Assembly (NCBI RefSeq): GCF_030283205.1
Contig: NZ_JASNWF010000039.1
Span: forward strand, 1-60,128
Source of the DNA: Actinomadura opuntiae
GTDB taxonomy: Bacteria; Actinomycetota; Actinomycetes; Streptosporangiales; Streptosporangiaceae
Reading direction: 5' to 3'
Length of the DNA: 60,128 nucleotides
The notes under the pieces were generated by a model that was not told the DNA's origin, searched no databases, and was given only the letters and a program-made list of their open reading frames with translations. A program made the position numbers and the translations under genes. Below, piece after piece: positions 15,367-23,381 of the stretch (its first letter is position 1; each line of letters opens with the position of its first letter).

Positions 15367-16169
15367 GCGGCACCGATTCCACGTCCGACGCGCTGTCGGC
15401 GATGGAGCCCACCGACCGGATGCTGGCGAACCTGGCCGGGCTGACCGCCGACGCCCCGCCCGCGCTGCTGGACAGGATCGTCGCGCGCCGCGTCCAGGTC
15501 GACGGGCCGCTGGAGGACCTGCAGGTGGCCTTCACCGACCGGGGCGTAACGTTCGTACGGGCCGGGATGGACCCCGAGAAGTTCGCCTGGGAGTTCCGGC
15601 TGCGGTTCGCGCGGCCGCTGCTGCCCGCCGACGCGCCGCCCGCCGGGCTGGTCCCGGCACTGCGGACCGGGCGGCTCGGCGACCTGCCCCTGGACCTGCG
15701 CGGCCTGAGCACCTTCGAGGCGGCGGTGCTGCGCGCCGCGGCGGCGATCCCGCGCGGGCAGACCCGCCCGTACGCGTGGGTGGCGCGGCGCGCGGGCCGC
15801 CCCAAGGCGGTGCGGGCCGTCGGGTCGGCGCTGGGCCGCAACCCGGTGCCGCTGCTGATCCCCTGCCACCGGGTGACGCGGTCGGACGGATCGCTGGGCG
15901 AGTACGTGTTCGGGGCGGCGGCCAAGGAGCGGCTGCTGCGCGCCGAGGACGTCGACGTCGAGGAGGTCACCGAGCTCGCGCGGCGCGGGGTGCGGCTGGT
16001 CGGCAGCGACACCACGCGGATCGTGTGCTTCCCGACCTGCGCCGACGCCCGCCGGATCACCCCGCCGCACCGCCGCGGCTTCCGGGACCTGGCCGCCGCC
16101 GAGACCGCCGGGTACCGGCCGTGCCGGCACTGCCGCCCGGACGGCCGCCCCGAGCTGTCGCTCGTCTGA
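15363..16169 (+). CDS. Methylated-DNA-cysteine methyltransferase with C-terminal Ada zinc domain
   Basis: A 268-residue DNA-repair protein that should transfer alkyl groups from O6-alkylguanine to Cys168 in the signature LIPCHRVTRSDGSLGEY. The DNA-binding helix RPYAWVARRAGRPKAVRAVGSALGRNP precedes it. The C-terminus (about 210-262) is the Ada metal-binding domain: Cys222-X3-Cys226-X27-Cys254-X2-Cys257 (VCFPTCADARR, YRPCRHCRPD), which in E. coli Ada accepts methyl from phosphotriesters and turns Ada into an activator. In Ada this domain is N-terminal and an AraC helix-turn-helix lies between; here the order is swapped and the helix-turn-helix is absent. The gene is translationally coupled to an ECF sigma factor, so it might act as sensor as well as repair enzyme. 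Confidence 0.92.
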   Translation: MSGTDSTSDALSAMEPTDRMLANLAGLTADAPPALLDRIVARRVQVDGPLEDLQVAFTDRGVTFVRAGMDPEKFAWEFRLRFARPLLPADAPPAGLVPALRTGRLGDLPLDLRGLSTFEAAVLRAAAAIPRGQTRPYAWVARRAGRPKAVRAVGSALGRNPVPLLIPCHRVTRSDGSLGEYVFGAAAKERLLRAEDVDVEEVTELARRGVRLVGSDTTRIVCFPTCADARRITPPHRRGFRDLAAAETAGYRPCRHCRPDGRPELSLV

Positions 16170-16315
16170 CCCCCTCCCCTCTCCCCCGGACCCGCCCCGC
16201 CGAGCCGCCCGTGGAGGCGCGGCCGGGGGCCCTGCGTGGCCGCGCGCGGCGCGTGTAGAGCGGCGCGTGGCGGGAATGGGGCGTCCACCTGCAGGGACGA
16301 CTGGGGGGAGACACC

Positions 16316-17386
16316 ATGCGGGTCGTCGTCACCGGAGCCACCGGCAACATCGGCACCAGCACCGTCGAGGCGCTCACCGCCGACCCCCGCCTCACCTCCC
16401 TGGTCGGGGTGTCGCGCCGCGGACCCGGCCCGCACGCCGGCACCGCCGCCCGCGGCGGCGACCGCGTCGAATGGGCGAAGGCCGACGTCACCGACTCCGA
16501 CCTGGTCCCCCTGCTGCGCGGCGCCGACGCGGTGATCCACCTGGCGTGGCTGTTCCAGCCCACCCACCGCCCCGCCGTCACCTGGGACTCCAACGTCGTC
16601 GGCACCACCCGCGTGCTGGACGCCGTCGCCGCCGCCGGCGTGCCCGCCCTGGTCGTGGCGTCCTCGGTCGGCGCCTACTCCCCCGGCCCCAAGGACCGCG
16701 CCGTCGACGAGTCCTGGCCCACCCACGGCTGGCCCGGCGCCGCCTACAGTCGCGAGAAGGCCTACGTCGAACGGCTCCTGGACGCCTTCGAGGCCCGCCG
16801 CCCCGAAACCCGCGTCGTGCGGATCCGCCCCGGGTTCATCTTCGAACGCCAGAGCGCCGCCCAGCAGCGCCGCCTGTTCGCCGGGCCGCTGCTGCCCGGC
16901 CGGCTCGCCCGCCCCGGCCTGGTCCCGGTCGTCCCCGACCTGCCCGGCCTGCGCTTCCAGGCCCTGCACTCCGCCGATGCCGGACAGGCGTTCGCGCTCG
17001 CCGCGCTCGGCGACGCCCGCGGCGCCTTCAACATCGCCGCCGACCCCGTCGTCGACCCCCGCGCACTCGCCGGCCTGCTCGGCGCCCGCACCGTCCGGGT
17101 GCCCGCCCGCGCCGTGCGCGCCGCGCTGTCCGCCGCGTGGAACCTGCACCTGGTCCCCGCCTCGCCCGGCCTGTTCGACCTGGCCCTGCAAGTACCGATC
17201 ATGGACACCGCGCGCGCCCGCGGCGAACTCGGCTGGACGCCCCGGCACACCTCCCTGGACGCGATGGCCGCGTTCCTGGAGGGACTGCGCACCGGCGCCG
17301 GACGCGACACCCCGCCGCTGTCGCCGGACACCGGCGGCCCGGCCCGCGTCCACGAGATCACCACCGGCGTCGGCCGCAACCCCTAG
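16316..17386 (+). CDS. NAD-dependent epimerase/dehydratase (extended SDR)
   Basis: A 356-residue cytoplasmic oxidoreductase of the extended SDR family. The Rossmann motif MRVVVTGATGNIGTSTVEAL opens the protein, VIHLAWLFQPT follows strand 4, VVASSVGAYSPGP carries the active-site Ser, and the catalytic Tyr/Lys pair is in AAYSREKAYVERL. Substrate specificity is not evident: no sugar-nucleotide genes are adjacent, and actinobacterial members of this type act on diverse carbonyls. ATG at 16316 is preceded by GGGGGGAG. It stands between the Ada-like gene (146 bases upstream) and a small unknown gene. Confidence 0.88.
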   Translation: MRVVVTGATGNIGTSTVEALTADPRLTSLVGVSRRGPGPHAGTAARGGDRVEWAKADVTDSDLVPLLRGADAVIHLAWLFQPTHRPAVTWDSNVVGTTRVLDAVAAAGVPALVVASSVGAYSPGPKDRAVDESWPTHGWPGAAYSREKAYVERLLDAFEARRPETRVVRIRPGFIFERQSAAQQRRLFAGPLLPGRLARPGLVPVVPDLPGLRFQALHSADAGQAFALAALGDARGAFNIAADPVVDPRALAGLLGARTVRVPARAVRAALSAAWNLHLVPASPGLFDLALQVPIMDTARARGELGWTPRHTSLDAMAAFLEGLRTGAGRDTPPLSPDTGGPARVHEITTGVGRNP

Positions 17387-17394
17387 CCCTCTGC

Positions 17395-17420
17395 CCCCGC
17401 GTACCGTCCCCGCGTACCGT
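17395..17420. repeat. Two tandem copies of a 13-base unit
   Basis: CCCCGCGTACCGT occurs twice in direct succession, starting 9 bases after the epimerase stop. Each copy holds TACCGT, a -10-like hexamer, so the duplication may also affect the promoter of the small gene at 17448. Confidence 0.7.
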
Positions 17421-17447
17421 CCCGATCACCCCACTGGAGGTCACCCG

Positions 17448-17699
17448 ATGCCGACGATCACACCGGACCACCTGCACGAGCTGCTGGCCTCCGCCGACCG
17501 CGACGCCGCGCTCGTCGTCGTCGGCGGGCAGGCCGCCGTCGTACCGTCCACGCCCGCCGGACGCGACGACGCCGACGGCGCCCTGGTGATCACCACGCGA
17601 GACGCCGTCATCGCCGAACTCGACACCGGCGCCAACGACGAGCAGCTCGAACGCCTCGCCCAGCGCCTCGACACCGCCCTCGACAGCCTCGGCGGATAG
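17448..17699 (+). CDS. Small protein of unknown function
   Basis: An 83-residue acidic protein I do not recognise. Sequence features: a predicted N-terminal helix (ITPDHLHELLASADRD), a beta-rich middle (AALVVVGGQAAVVPS, GALVITTRDAVIAEL) and a C-terminal helix (NDEQLERLAQRLDTALDSLGG); no Cys, no signal peptide, no TM helix. The ATG is supported by GGAGG seven bases upstream and by strong codon-position GC. It lies 61 bases after the epimerase and converges on the GCS2 ligase. The alternating hydrophobic strands suggest a small folded domain, but I give no function. Confidence 0.75.
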   Translation: MPTITPDHLHELLASADRDAALVVVGGQAAVVPSTPAGRDDADGALVITTRDAVIAELDTGANDEQLERLAQRLDTALDSLGG

Positions 17700-17725
17700 C
17701 CGCCCCGAGGCCAGCGGCGGTCGGG

Positions 17726-19045
17726 TCAGGGCTCGTCGGGCGCCACACTGCCGCGCTCCGGGACCGGCACCACCCCTTCGTCACCCGCGACGTCGCCCGC
17801 ATCGTTGCCCGCGTCGTCGTCGTGCGGGACCGGGGGCAGGGCGGCGCAGGTCTGGTCGGCGAGCATGTTCACCACCGCCCGCGCCCCGCCAGCCCCGCCA
17901 GCGGCGCGGCGCTGCCGGTCGGCGCCCGTGCCCGCCCGCCGCACCCGCTCCACCAGCGCGAGCACCCGGCCCAGGTCCCCGGCCTCCTCCAGCGCCGGCG
18001 CGATCCGCGCGACCAGGTCGTCCACCAGCCGCCACGGCGCCGCCGTGGTGCCGGTCGCCGCGTCCATCGCCGGGCCCGCCATCGCGTTGCGCGCCGCCGC
18101 CCACAGCGCCGCCGCGCACACCTGCGCGTCCACCGGCGGCGCCTCGCGGCCCGCCGACAGGTCCGCCAGCGCGGTGGCGACCAGGCCCCGCACCAGCGCC
18201 GCGTGCAGCAGCGCCTCCCCCGCCGTCGCCGCCGCGTCCGCCACCCGCACCTCCACCGTCGGCCACCGCGGCGACGGCCGCGCCAGCCAGAACGTCATCG
18301 CCTCGTCCACCAGCACCCCCGCCTCCACCAGCGTCGCCACCCGCCGGTCGTACTCGGCCGCCGACGCCGACCACGGCGGTGTCCCCGCGCCGGGGAACCG
18401 TCCGATCGCCAGCATCCGGCGGCTGGCGAACCCCGGCCCGCCGCGACCGCCACCGGCACGGGTGCCGGTCGTGTCGAACGGCGAGTTCGCCGACAGCGCC
18501 AGCAGCACCGGCAGCCAGGGCCGCAGGTGGTTCACCACCGCGACCGCCGTGTCCCGATCGGGCACGCCCACGTGGACGTGGCAGCCGCACGCCTGGTAGT
18601 CCTCGACCACGTCCCCGTAGGCGCGCAGGATCCGCTCGAACCGCTCACCGGGCGCGGGCGGCGGCGGAGCCCCGCACAGCAGGGGCGTCCCCGAGGCCAC
18701 CAGCCGGGCCCCCGCCGCCCGCGCCGCGTCCGCCAGGCGCTCGCGCCCGTACCGCAGCTGCGTGTCCAGCCCGTCCAGGTCGCGGCAGACCCCCGTGGCC
18801 GCCTCCACCTGCGAGGACAGCATCTCGGGCTGGAACGAGCCCCCCGAGTGCCGGAAACGGTGCACCCCCGCCCCCGCCAGCACCGGGCCCGCCGCGGGGA
18901 CGCACTCGCCCGACACCGCGTCCACCAGCAGGAACTCCTCCTCCACCCCGACGCTCACCCCCGGCACGCACGCCATCGCACCGGCCGCCTCCGCCGTGGC
19001 GGGCACGCCGGGCTCCGGGATCTCCCCCGGAGCATCTCCCCCCAT
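17726..19045 (-). CDS. Carboxylate-amine ligase, glutamate-cysteine ligase (GCS2/YbdK) family
   Basis: A 439-residue ATP-dependent ligase of the GCS2 family, which joins an amine or Cys to the gamma-carboxylate of Glu or a similar acid. Metal- and substrate-binding motifs are present: SVGVEEEFLLVD near the N-terminus, FRHSGGSFQPEMLSSQVE, the CGCHVHVGVPDRDTAV box, and PTVEVRVADAA near the middle. It is longer than the usual 370-400 residues because of an acidic, Asp/Gly-rich C-terminal tail (HDDDAGNDAGDVAGDEG). ATG at 19045 is chosen because a GAGGGGGGG tract precedes it; an upstream extension to 19150 lacks conserved residues. In actinobacteria such genes can serve ergothioneine or other thiol pathways, but no other such gene is next to it. 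Confidence 0.87.
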   Translation of the reverse strand: MGGDAPGEIPEPGVPATAEAAGAMACVPGVSVGVEEEFLLVDAVSGECVPAAGPVLAGAGVHRFRHSGGSFQPEMLSSQVEAATGVCRDLDGLDTQLRYGRERLADAARAAGARLVASGTPLLCGAPPPPAPGERFERILRAYGDVVEDYQACGCHVHVGVPDRDTAVAVVNHLRPWLPVLLALSANSPFDTTGTRAGGGRGGPGFASRRMLAIGRFPGAGTPPWSASAAEYDRRVATLVEAGVLVDEAMTFWLARPSPRWPTVEVRVADAAATAGEALLHAALVRGLVATALADLSAGREAPPVDAQVCAAALWAAARNAMAGPAMDAATGTTAAPWRLVDDLVARIAPALEEAGDLGRVLALVERVRRAGTGADRQRRAAGGAGGARAVVNMLADQTCAALPPVPHDDDAGNDAGDVAGDEGVVPVPERGSVAPDEP

Positions 19046-19203
19046 CCGGTTCCCCCCCTCGTCCTGTCCGGGCACGTCACCCCGGCAATGCCCCGACAAC
19101 GCCGTCCCTCCCGCCCCGGCGCCGGTCTCCCTGACCGGATCGTTCCGCATCCCGCCGCGATCATGCCTGCCCGGCCGCCCGGACGGCCGCCAGACTCGAG
19201 GGC

Positions 19204-19821
19204 ATGAACCGAGCCCTTCTCGTCATCGACGTCCAGGAGTCCTTCCGCGTGCGCGCCAACTGGGAGGCGGTGTCGGCGCCCGACATCGCCGCCCGCGCCG
19301 CCCGCCTGGCCGCCGCCGCGCGCGCCGCCGGGGACCTGGTGGTGTGGGTCCTGCACGCCGAACCCGGCACCGGCACCGCCTTCGACCCCGCCCTCGGCCA
19401 CGTCCGCCTCATGGACGGCCTTCTCCCCCGCGACGGCGAACCGGTCGTCACCAAGACCTCCCGCAACGCCTTCACCACCACCAACCTGCAGCAACTGCTC
19501 ACCGCCCACGGCGTCGGCGAGGTCGTGATCTGCGGTATCCAGACCGAGCAGTGCTGCGAGACCACCGCGCGGCTGGCCGCCGACCTCGGCTACCGGGTCA
19601 CCTTCGTCACCGACGCCACCGCCACCTTCCCCATCGCCCACCGCGACGCCCCGCCCGGCCGCACCCACGCCGAGATCCTCGCCGACCCCGCCACCCTCAC
19701 CACCGCCGACATCATCGCCCGCACCGAGTACGCCCTCGCCGGCCGCTTCGCCGCCATCGCCGCACTCGACGACCTCGCCCCGGCCACCGCCGCGGCCATC
19801 AGCGCAGCTGAAGGCCGGTAG
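19204..19821 (+). CDS. Isochorismatase-family cysteine hydrolase
   Basis: A 205-residue hydrolase of the isochorismatase/nicotinamidase superfamily with catalytic Asp9 (LVIDVQESF), Lys84 (VVTKTSRNAF) and Cys117 (CGIQTEQCCETT). The C-terminal region (PPGRTHAEILADPATLTTADIIARTEYALAG) is longer than in the protein at 913. It is followed 12 bases later by a GlxA-type regulator in the same direction; regulator plus isochorismatase-like hydrolase is a common pairing, so the regulator probably controls this gene. Substrate unknown. Confidence 0.9.
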   Translation: MNRALLVIDVQESFRVRANWEAVSAPDIAARAARLAAAARAAGDLVVWVLHAEPGTGTAFDPALGHVRLMDGLLPRDGEPVVTKTSRNAFTTTNLQQLLTAHGVGEVVICGIQTEQCCETTARLAADLGYRVTFVTDATATFPIAHRDAPPGRTHAEILADPATLTTADIIARTEYALAGRFAAIAALDDLAPATAAAISAAEGR

Positions 19822-19833
19822 GCTGACCGGATC

Positions 19834-20820
19834 GTGACCCAGATCGCCTTCCTGCTCGTCCCCGGCGTCCACCTGCTCGACCTGGCCGGGCCCGCCCAGG
19901 TGTTCTCCGCCGCCGACGACCTGCTCGCCGGCGGCACAGGCGGCGCAAATGGCCCAGGCGGCGTTGCACCGCACCGGTACCGGCTCACCTACGTCGCCGA
20001 GCAGGACACGATCACCACCGCCCAGGGCCTCACCCTGCGGGCCGCCACCGCCTGGCCCGCCCTGCGGCCCGCCGACATCCTCGTCGTCCCGGGCTGGCGG
20101 TGGCGCGCCGGCGCCCTGCACGCCCCGCCCGTCGCCGCCGCCACCGCCCGGCGGCTCGCCGCCCACCACGCCCGCGGCGGCCTGGTCGCCAGCGTCTGCG
20201 CCGGCGCGTTCGCCCTCGGCCACGCCGGGCTGCTGGACGGCCGCCGCTGCACCACCCACCACGAGATCCAGGACGACCTGGCCCGCCGCCACCCCCGCGC
20301 CACCATCGTCCCCGACGTGCTGTACGTCACCGACGGCCGCGTCGTCACCTCCGCCGGGATCGCCAGCGGCATCGACCTCGCCCTGCACCTGGTCGCCGCC
20401 CGCCACGGCCCCGGCACCGCCGCCCGCGTCGCCCGCTCCATGGTCGTCTACGCCCGCCGCAACGGCGACGAACCGCAGGTCGGCGCGATGCTGCGGCACC
20501 GCGCGCACCTCAGCGACACCGTCCACCGCGCCCAGGACCTCATCGACGCCCGCTACACCGCGCCGCTGCCGCTGGCCGGCCTCGCCGCCGCCACCGGCGT
20601 CAGCGAACGCACCCTCACCCGCCGCTTCACCGCCGCGACCGGCCTCACCCCGCTGCGCTACCAGCAGGAACTGCGCCTGGAACACGCCGAGCACCTCATC
20701 GGGCAGGGCGCCACCACCGACGCCGCCGCCCGCGCCGTCGGATTCACCGACGCCCGCATGCTCCGCCGCCTGCGCGCTCAGCCCCGCCCCACCGCGGGCC
20801 TGCGGTCACCGTCCGGATGA
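19834..20820 (+). CDS. GlxA-family AraC-type transcriptional regulator with DJ-1/PfpI domain
   Basis: A 328-residue regulator. The N-terminal half is a DJ-1/PfpI (class I glutamine amidotransferase-like) domain starting QIAFLLVPGVHLLDLAGPAQVF and including the nucleophile-elbow segment VASVCAGAFALGHAGLLDGRRCTTHH with Cys; the C-terminal third holds two AraC helix-turn-helices (PLAGLAAATGVSERTLTRRFTAATG and DAAARAVGFTDARMLRRL). The last residues deviate from typical AraC ends, perhaps shortening the second helix-turn-helix. The start is GTG at 19834, with TAGGCT nine bases upstream. It probably senses a small nitrogenous or oxidised ligand and controls the hydrolase upstream. Confidence 0.9.
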   Translation: MTQIAFLLVPGVHLLDLAGPAQVFSAADDLLAGGTGGANGPGGVAPHRYRLTYVAEQDTITTAQGLTLRAATAWPALRPADILVVPGWRWRAGALHAPPVAAATARRLAAHHARGGLVASVCAGAFALGHAGLLDGRRCTTHHEIQDDLARRHPRATIVPDVLYVTDGRVVTSAGIASGIDLALHLVAARHGPGTAARVARSMVVYARRNGDEPQVGAMLRHRAHLSDTVHRAQDLIDARYTAPLPLAGLAAATGVSERTLTRRFTAATGLTPLRYQQELRLEHAEHLIGQGATTDAAARAVGFTDARMLRRLRAQPRPTAGLRSPSG

Positions 20821-20845
20821 CGAACCCGGCGTCCCGCGGAGGCGG

Positions 20846-21631
20846 TCAGCCGTGCAGGGCCAGGTAGGGGGCGAGCGCGAACAGGCTGACGATCAACGCG
20901 CCCGTCAGCGCGCCCGCCGGCACCGCGCGGGCGATGACCCAGCCCGCCAGCACCCCGGCAAGTTCCGGCACGCCCGTCAGCGCCGCCAGCGGCCAGTCCA
21001 CCGCGCCCACCGCCACGTAACCCGCCGTCCCCACCGCCGCGATCACCACCGACTGCGCCTGCGCCGCCGCCAGCGCCGACAGCACCGGCGCGCCCAGCGC
21101 CACCAGCAGCGGCACGCTCAGCATCGGACCGCCGATCCCGAACACTCCGCTGGCCACCGCCACCGCGAACCCGACCGCCGCCACCAGCGGCGTCCCCGGC
21201 CCGCCCACCGGCCCGCCGCCCAGCCCGGCGGACGTAGCGGCGCGGCGGCCCGTCCGGTGCCACACCAGCACCGCCACCAGCGCCACGAACACCCCCAGAA
21301 GTATCCCGAACACACGCCCGGACACCGCGCTGTTGACCAGCACCCCCAGCGGCGTTCCGGCCACCCCCGCGGCCGCCAGCACCGCCGCGGTGCGGCGCGT
21401 GCCGCGCTCGCGCAGCTGCCCCGAGCGGGTGTAGGCGGCGGTCGCCAGCGCCCCGGTCGCCACGTGCGTGACGATCGCCGTCCCCGCCACCTGCGCCGGC
21501 GACAGCCCGGTCAGCGCGAACAGCCCGACCGTCACCAGCACCCCGCCCGGCCCGACCGCCGTGATCCCGACCCCGGCGACCAGCCCGAACAGCACCAGCC
21601 CCAGCAGCACCGGCATCCCGAGACCGCCCAC
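20846..21631 (-). CDS. TauE/SafE-family membrane exporter (sulfite/sulfonate type)
   Basis: A 261-residue polytopic membrane protein of the TauE/SafE (DUF81) family, whose members export sulfite, sulfoacetate or related organic anions. Eight hydrophobic helices in two repeats of four are visible, each half containing the family signature around a Gly-Pro-Gly region (AVGPGGVLVTVGLFALTGLSPAQVAGTAIVTH; second half GVFGIGGPMLSVPLLVALG). GTG at 21631 is used because GGAGGAGG lies before it; ATG at 21592 is the alternative. It lies 91 bases downstream of, and co-oriented with, a GntR/UTRA regulator that probably controls it. Confidence 0.88.
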   Translation of the reverse strand: MGGLGMPVLLGLVLFGLVAGVGITAVGPGGVLVTVGLFALTGLSPAQVAGTAIVTHVATGALATAAYTRSGQLRERGTRRTAAVLAAAGVAGTPLGVLVNSAVSGRVFGILLGVFVALVAVLVWHRTGRRAATSAGLGGGPVGGPGTPLVAAVGFAVAVASGVFGIGGPMLSVPLLVALGAPVLSALAAAQAQSVVIAAVGTAGYVAVGAVDWPLAALTGVPELAGVLAGWVIARAVPAGALTGALIVSLFALAPYLALHG

Positions 21632-21722
21632 GGCCCCTCCTCCCGCAAAGCACACGACGACACGGCCAAGAGCGGCGCGCTCCTCGCCCAGGTCAGAGCG
21701 AACGGCCAGGACGGCCAGGACG

Positions 21723-22514
21723 TCAGGCGCCGGGCGGCGCCGGGGCCCGGTGCAGGGTGGCGCGCAGCGTCAACCGGTCCGCGCGGATGTGCAGCGCCTC
21801 GCTGTCGACCGGCCGCCCGTCGGCCAGATGCGCGAGCCGGTCGATCGAGAAGATCGCCGCGCCCGCCGGGACACCGAGCAGCGCCGCCGTCGCCGGCGCG
21901 GCCGCCACCGCGTGCACCTGCACCTCCGCCCGGCCCAGCGGCTGCCCGGCGACCTCCTCGACCAGCCCGAACAGGTCCCGCTCGGCCAGCTCCCGCCCGA
22001 GCTCGGGCCGGCCCAGCAGCCCCTCGCCGATGTCGCCGGGAAGGTAGGTGGTGTCCAGCGACAGCGGCTCGCCCTCCAGCCGCCGCAGCCGCTCGATCCG
22101 CACCGCGCCCGCGCCGGGCGCCAGCCCCAGCCGCGCCGCCACCGCCGGCGGCGGCACCGGGACCCGGCCGATCTCGCGGACCTCGTTGGTGACCGTGCCG
22201 TGCCCGGTCAGCGCCTCGGCGAGCCCGGCGAGCCGGTCCAGCCCGTGCCCGTGCTTGGCCGCCACCACCGTGGTGCCCACGCCCCGCCGCCGCGTGACCA
22301 GCCCCTCGGCGCGCAGCAGCGCCAGCGCCTCGCGGACGGCGTTGCGGGACGCGCCGAGCCGCTCGCCCAGCTCCCGCTCGTCCGGGAGCGTCCCGCCGGG
22401 GAACGCGCCGCCGGTGATCTGCTGGCGCAGCACGTCGGCGGCCTGCCGGGCCCGCTCGGCCCGCGGCCGCGATGACACCCACTCCTCCCGGCGCGCCCGC
22501 GGCGTCCCGTCCAT
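21723..22514 (-). CDS. GntR-family (HutC/UTRA) transcriptional regulator
   Basis: A 263-residue regulator. The N-terminal winged helix (VLRQQITGGAFPGGTLPDERELGERLGASRNAVREALALLRAEGLVTRRRGVGT) is a classical GntR DNA-binding domain; the C-terminal part is a UTRA ligand-binding domain (GAVRIERLRRLEGEPLSLDTTYLPGDIG). ATG at 22514 follows GGAAGGGGG; a longer form reading up to 22580 lacks conserved residues. It likely responds to a small acid and controls itself and the TauE-type exporter. A 9-base direct repeat with 11-base period lies 68 bases upstream. Confidence 0.91.
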   Translation of the reverse strand: MDGTPRARREEWVSSRPRAERARQAADVLRQQITGGAFPGGTLPDERELGERLGASRNAVREALALLRAEGLVTRRRGVGTTVVAAKHGHGLDRLAGLAEALTGHGTVTNEVREIGRVPVPPPAVAARLGLAPGAGAVRIERLRRLEGEPLSLDTTYLPGDIGEGLLGRPELGRELAERDLFGLVEEVAGQPLGRAEVQVHAVAAAPATAALLGVPAGAAIFSIDRLAHLADGRPVDSEALHIRADRLTLRATLHRAPAPPGA

Positions 22515-22581
22515 CCCGTCCCCCTTCCGCGGGCCCGCCGTCCCGGCGCGGCCCGCCACCTCCCACGATGCCGCACCCACA

Positions 22582-22601
22582 TTACGCCACTGTTACGCCA
22601 C
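22582..22601. promoter_or_regulatory. 9-base direct repeat upstream of the GntR gene
   Basis: TTACGCCAC occurs at 22582-22590 and 22593-22601, exactly one DNA turn apart. On the minus strand the left copy overlaps TAATGT, a -10-like hexamer for the GntR gene. It may be a regulator site; the remaining bases up to 22693 show nothing else. Confidence 0.35.
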
Positions 22602-22693
22602 CCGAGGTGACCTGGAAAGACGCCCGACCAGCGGCATCGCGGCAACCGCGGAGAGTTCGGCCACGCACCCCGGGCCTGCGGCCGTGCCGCGGC

Positions 22694-23314
22694 TCAGATC
22701 GGGACCTCGACGTGCCCGGGGGCGCCGCGGGCCACGGCGGCGCGGCCCGCGGTGACCTGCGCCGCCCACGCCTCGAACGCCTCCACCTCCGCCGCCGGCA
22801 CCGCCACGTCCGCCTCCACCGCCGCCCCGTAGCGGACGTCGGACGGCTGGACGCCGCGGCCGTGCAGATCCCCCAGGAACCGTCCCGCCAGCGCGTGCTC
22901 CACCCGGACCGTCAGCGTCAGCACCGGCCGCAGCTCCACCACCCCGACCGCGTCGACCGTCTCCGACACCGCCTGCCCGTAGGCGCGCGCCAGCCCGCCC
23001 GCGCCCAGCTTCACCCCGCCGAAGTAGCGGGTGACCACCGCGACCGTGCCGGTCAGCCCGCGGCGCACCAGGACCTCCAGCATCGGGATCCCCGCCGTGC
23101 CGGCCGGCTCGCCGTCGTCGCTGCTCCTGGTGATCTCGCCGTGCTCGCCGACCACGTACGCCGAGCAGTTGTGGGTGGCGTCGCGGTGCGCGCGGCGGTG
23201 CGCGGCCAGGAACTCCACGGCCGCGGCCTCGTCGGCGGCGCGCGCCAGCGTGCACACGAACCGGGACCGGCGGATCTCCAGCTCGCGGGAGCCCCCGCCC
23301 TTGATCATGGGCAT
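22694..23314 (-). CDS. YigZ/IMPACT-family (UPF0029) protein
   Basis: A 206-residue protein of the UPF0029/YigZ family, relatives of eukaryotic IMPACT. The N-terminal UPF0029 domain is clear: ELEIRRSRFVCTL, HRDATHNCSAYVVGEHGEITRSSDDGEPAGTAGIPML, and TRYFGGVKLGAGGLARAYGQAV, followed by a C-terminal RRM-like DUF1949 domain. The molecular role is unsettled; the domain binds proteins or nucleic acids. ATG at 23314 follows GGGGACGGC; a second ATG lies two codons later. It is a stand-alone gene with 68 bases to the DUF3152 gene upstream. Confidence 0.92.
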   Translation of the reverse strand: MPMIKGGGSRELEIRRSRFVCTLARAADEAAAVEFLAAHRRAHRDATHNCSAYVVGEHGEITRSSDDGEPAGTAGIPMLEVLVRRGLTGTVAVVTRYFGGVKLGAGGLARAYGQAVSETVDAVGVVELRPVLTLTVRVEHALAGRFLGDLHGRGVQPSDVRYGAAVEADVAVPAAEVEAFEAWAAQVTAGRAAVARGAPGHVEVPI

Positions 23315-23381
23315 GCCGTCCCCGAGTCTAGGCGCCGCGCCGCCTCCCACACCGACGGCCTGGCCCCCCAACCGTCTGGTG

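Noticed and set aside
913..19821. Idea that the two isochorismatase-family genes are a recent duplication
   Set aside because: They share only the catalytic motifs; lengths and C-terminal regions differ clearly.
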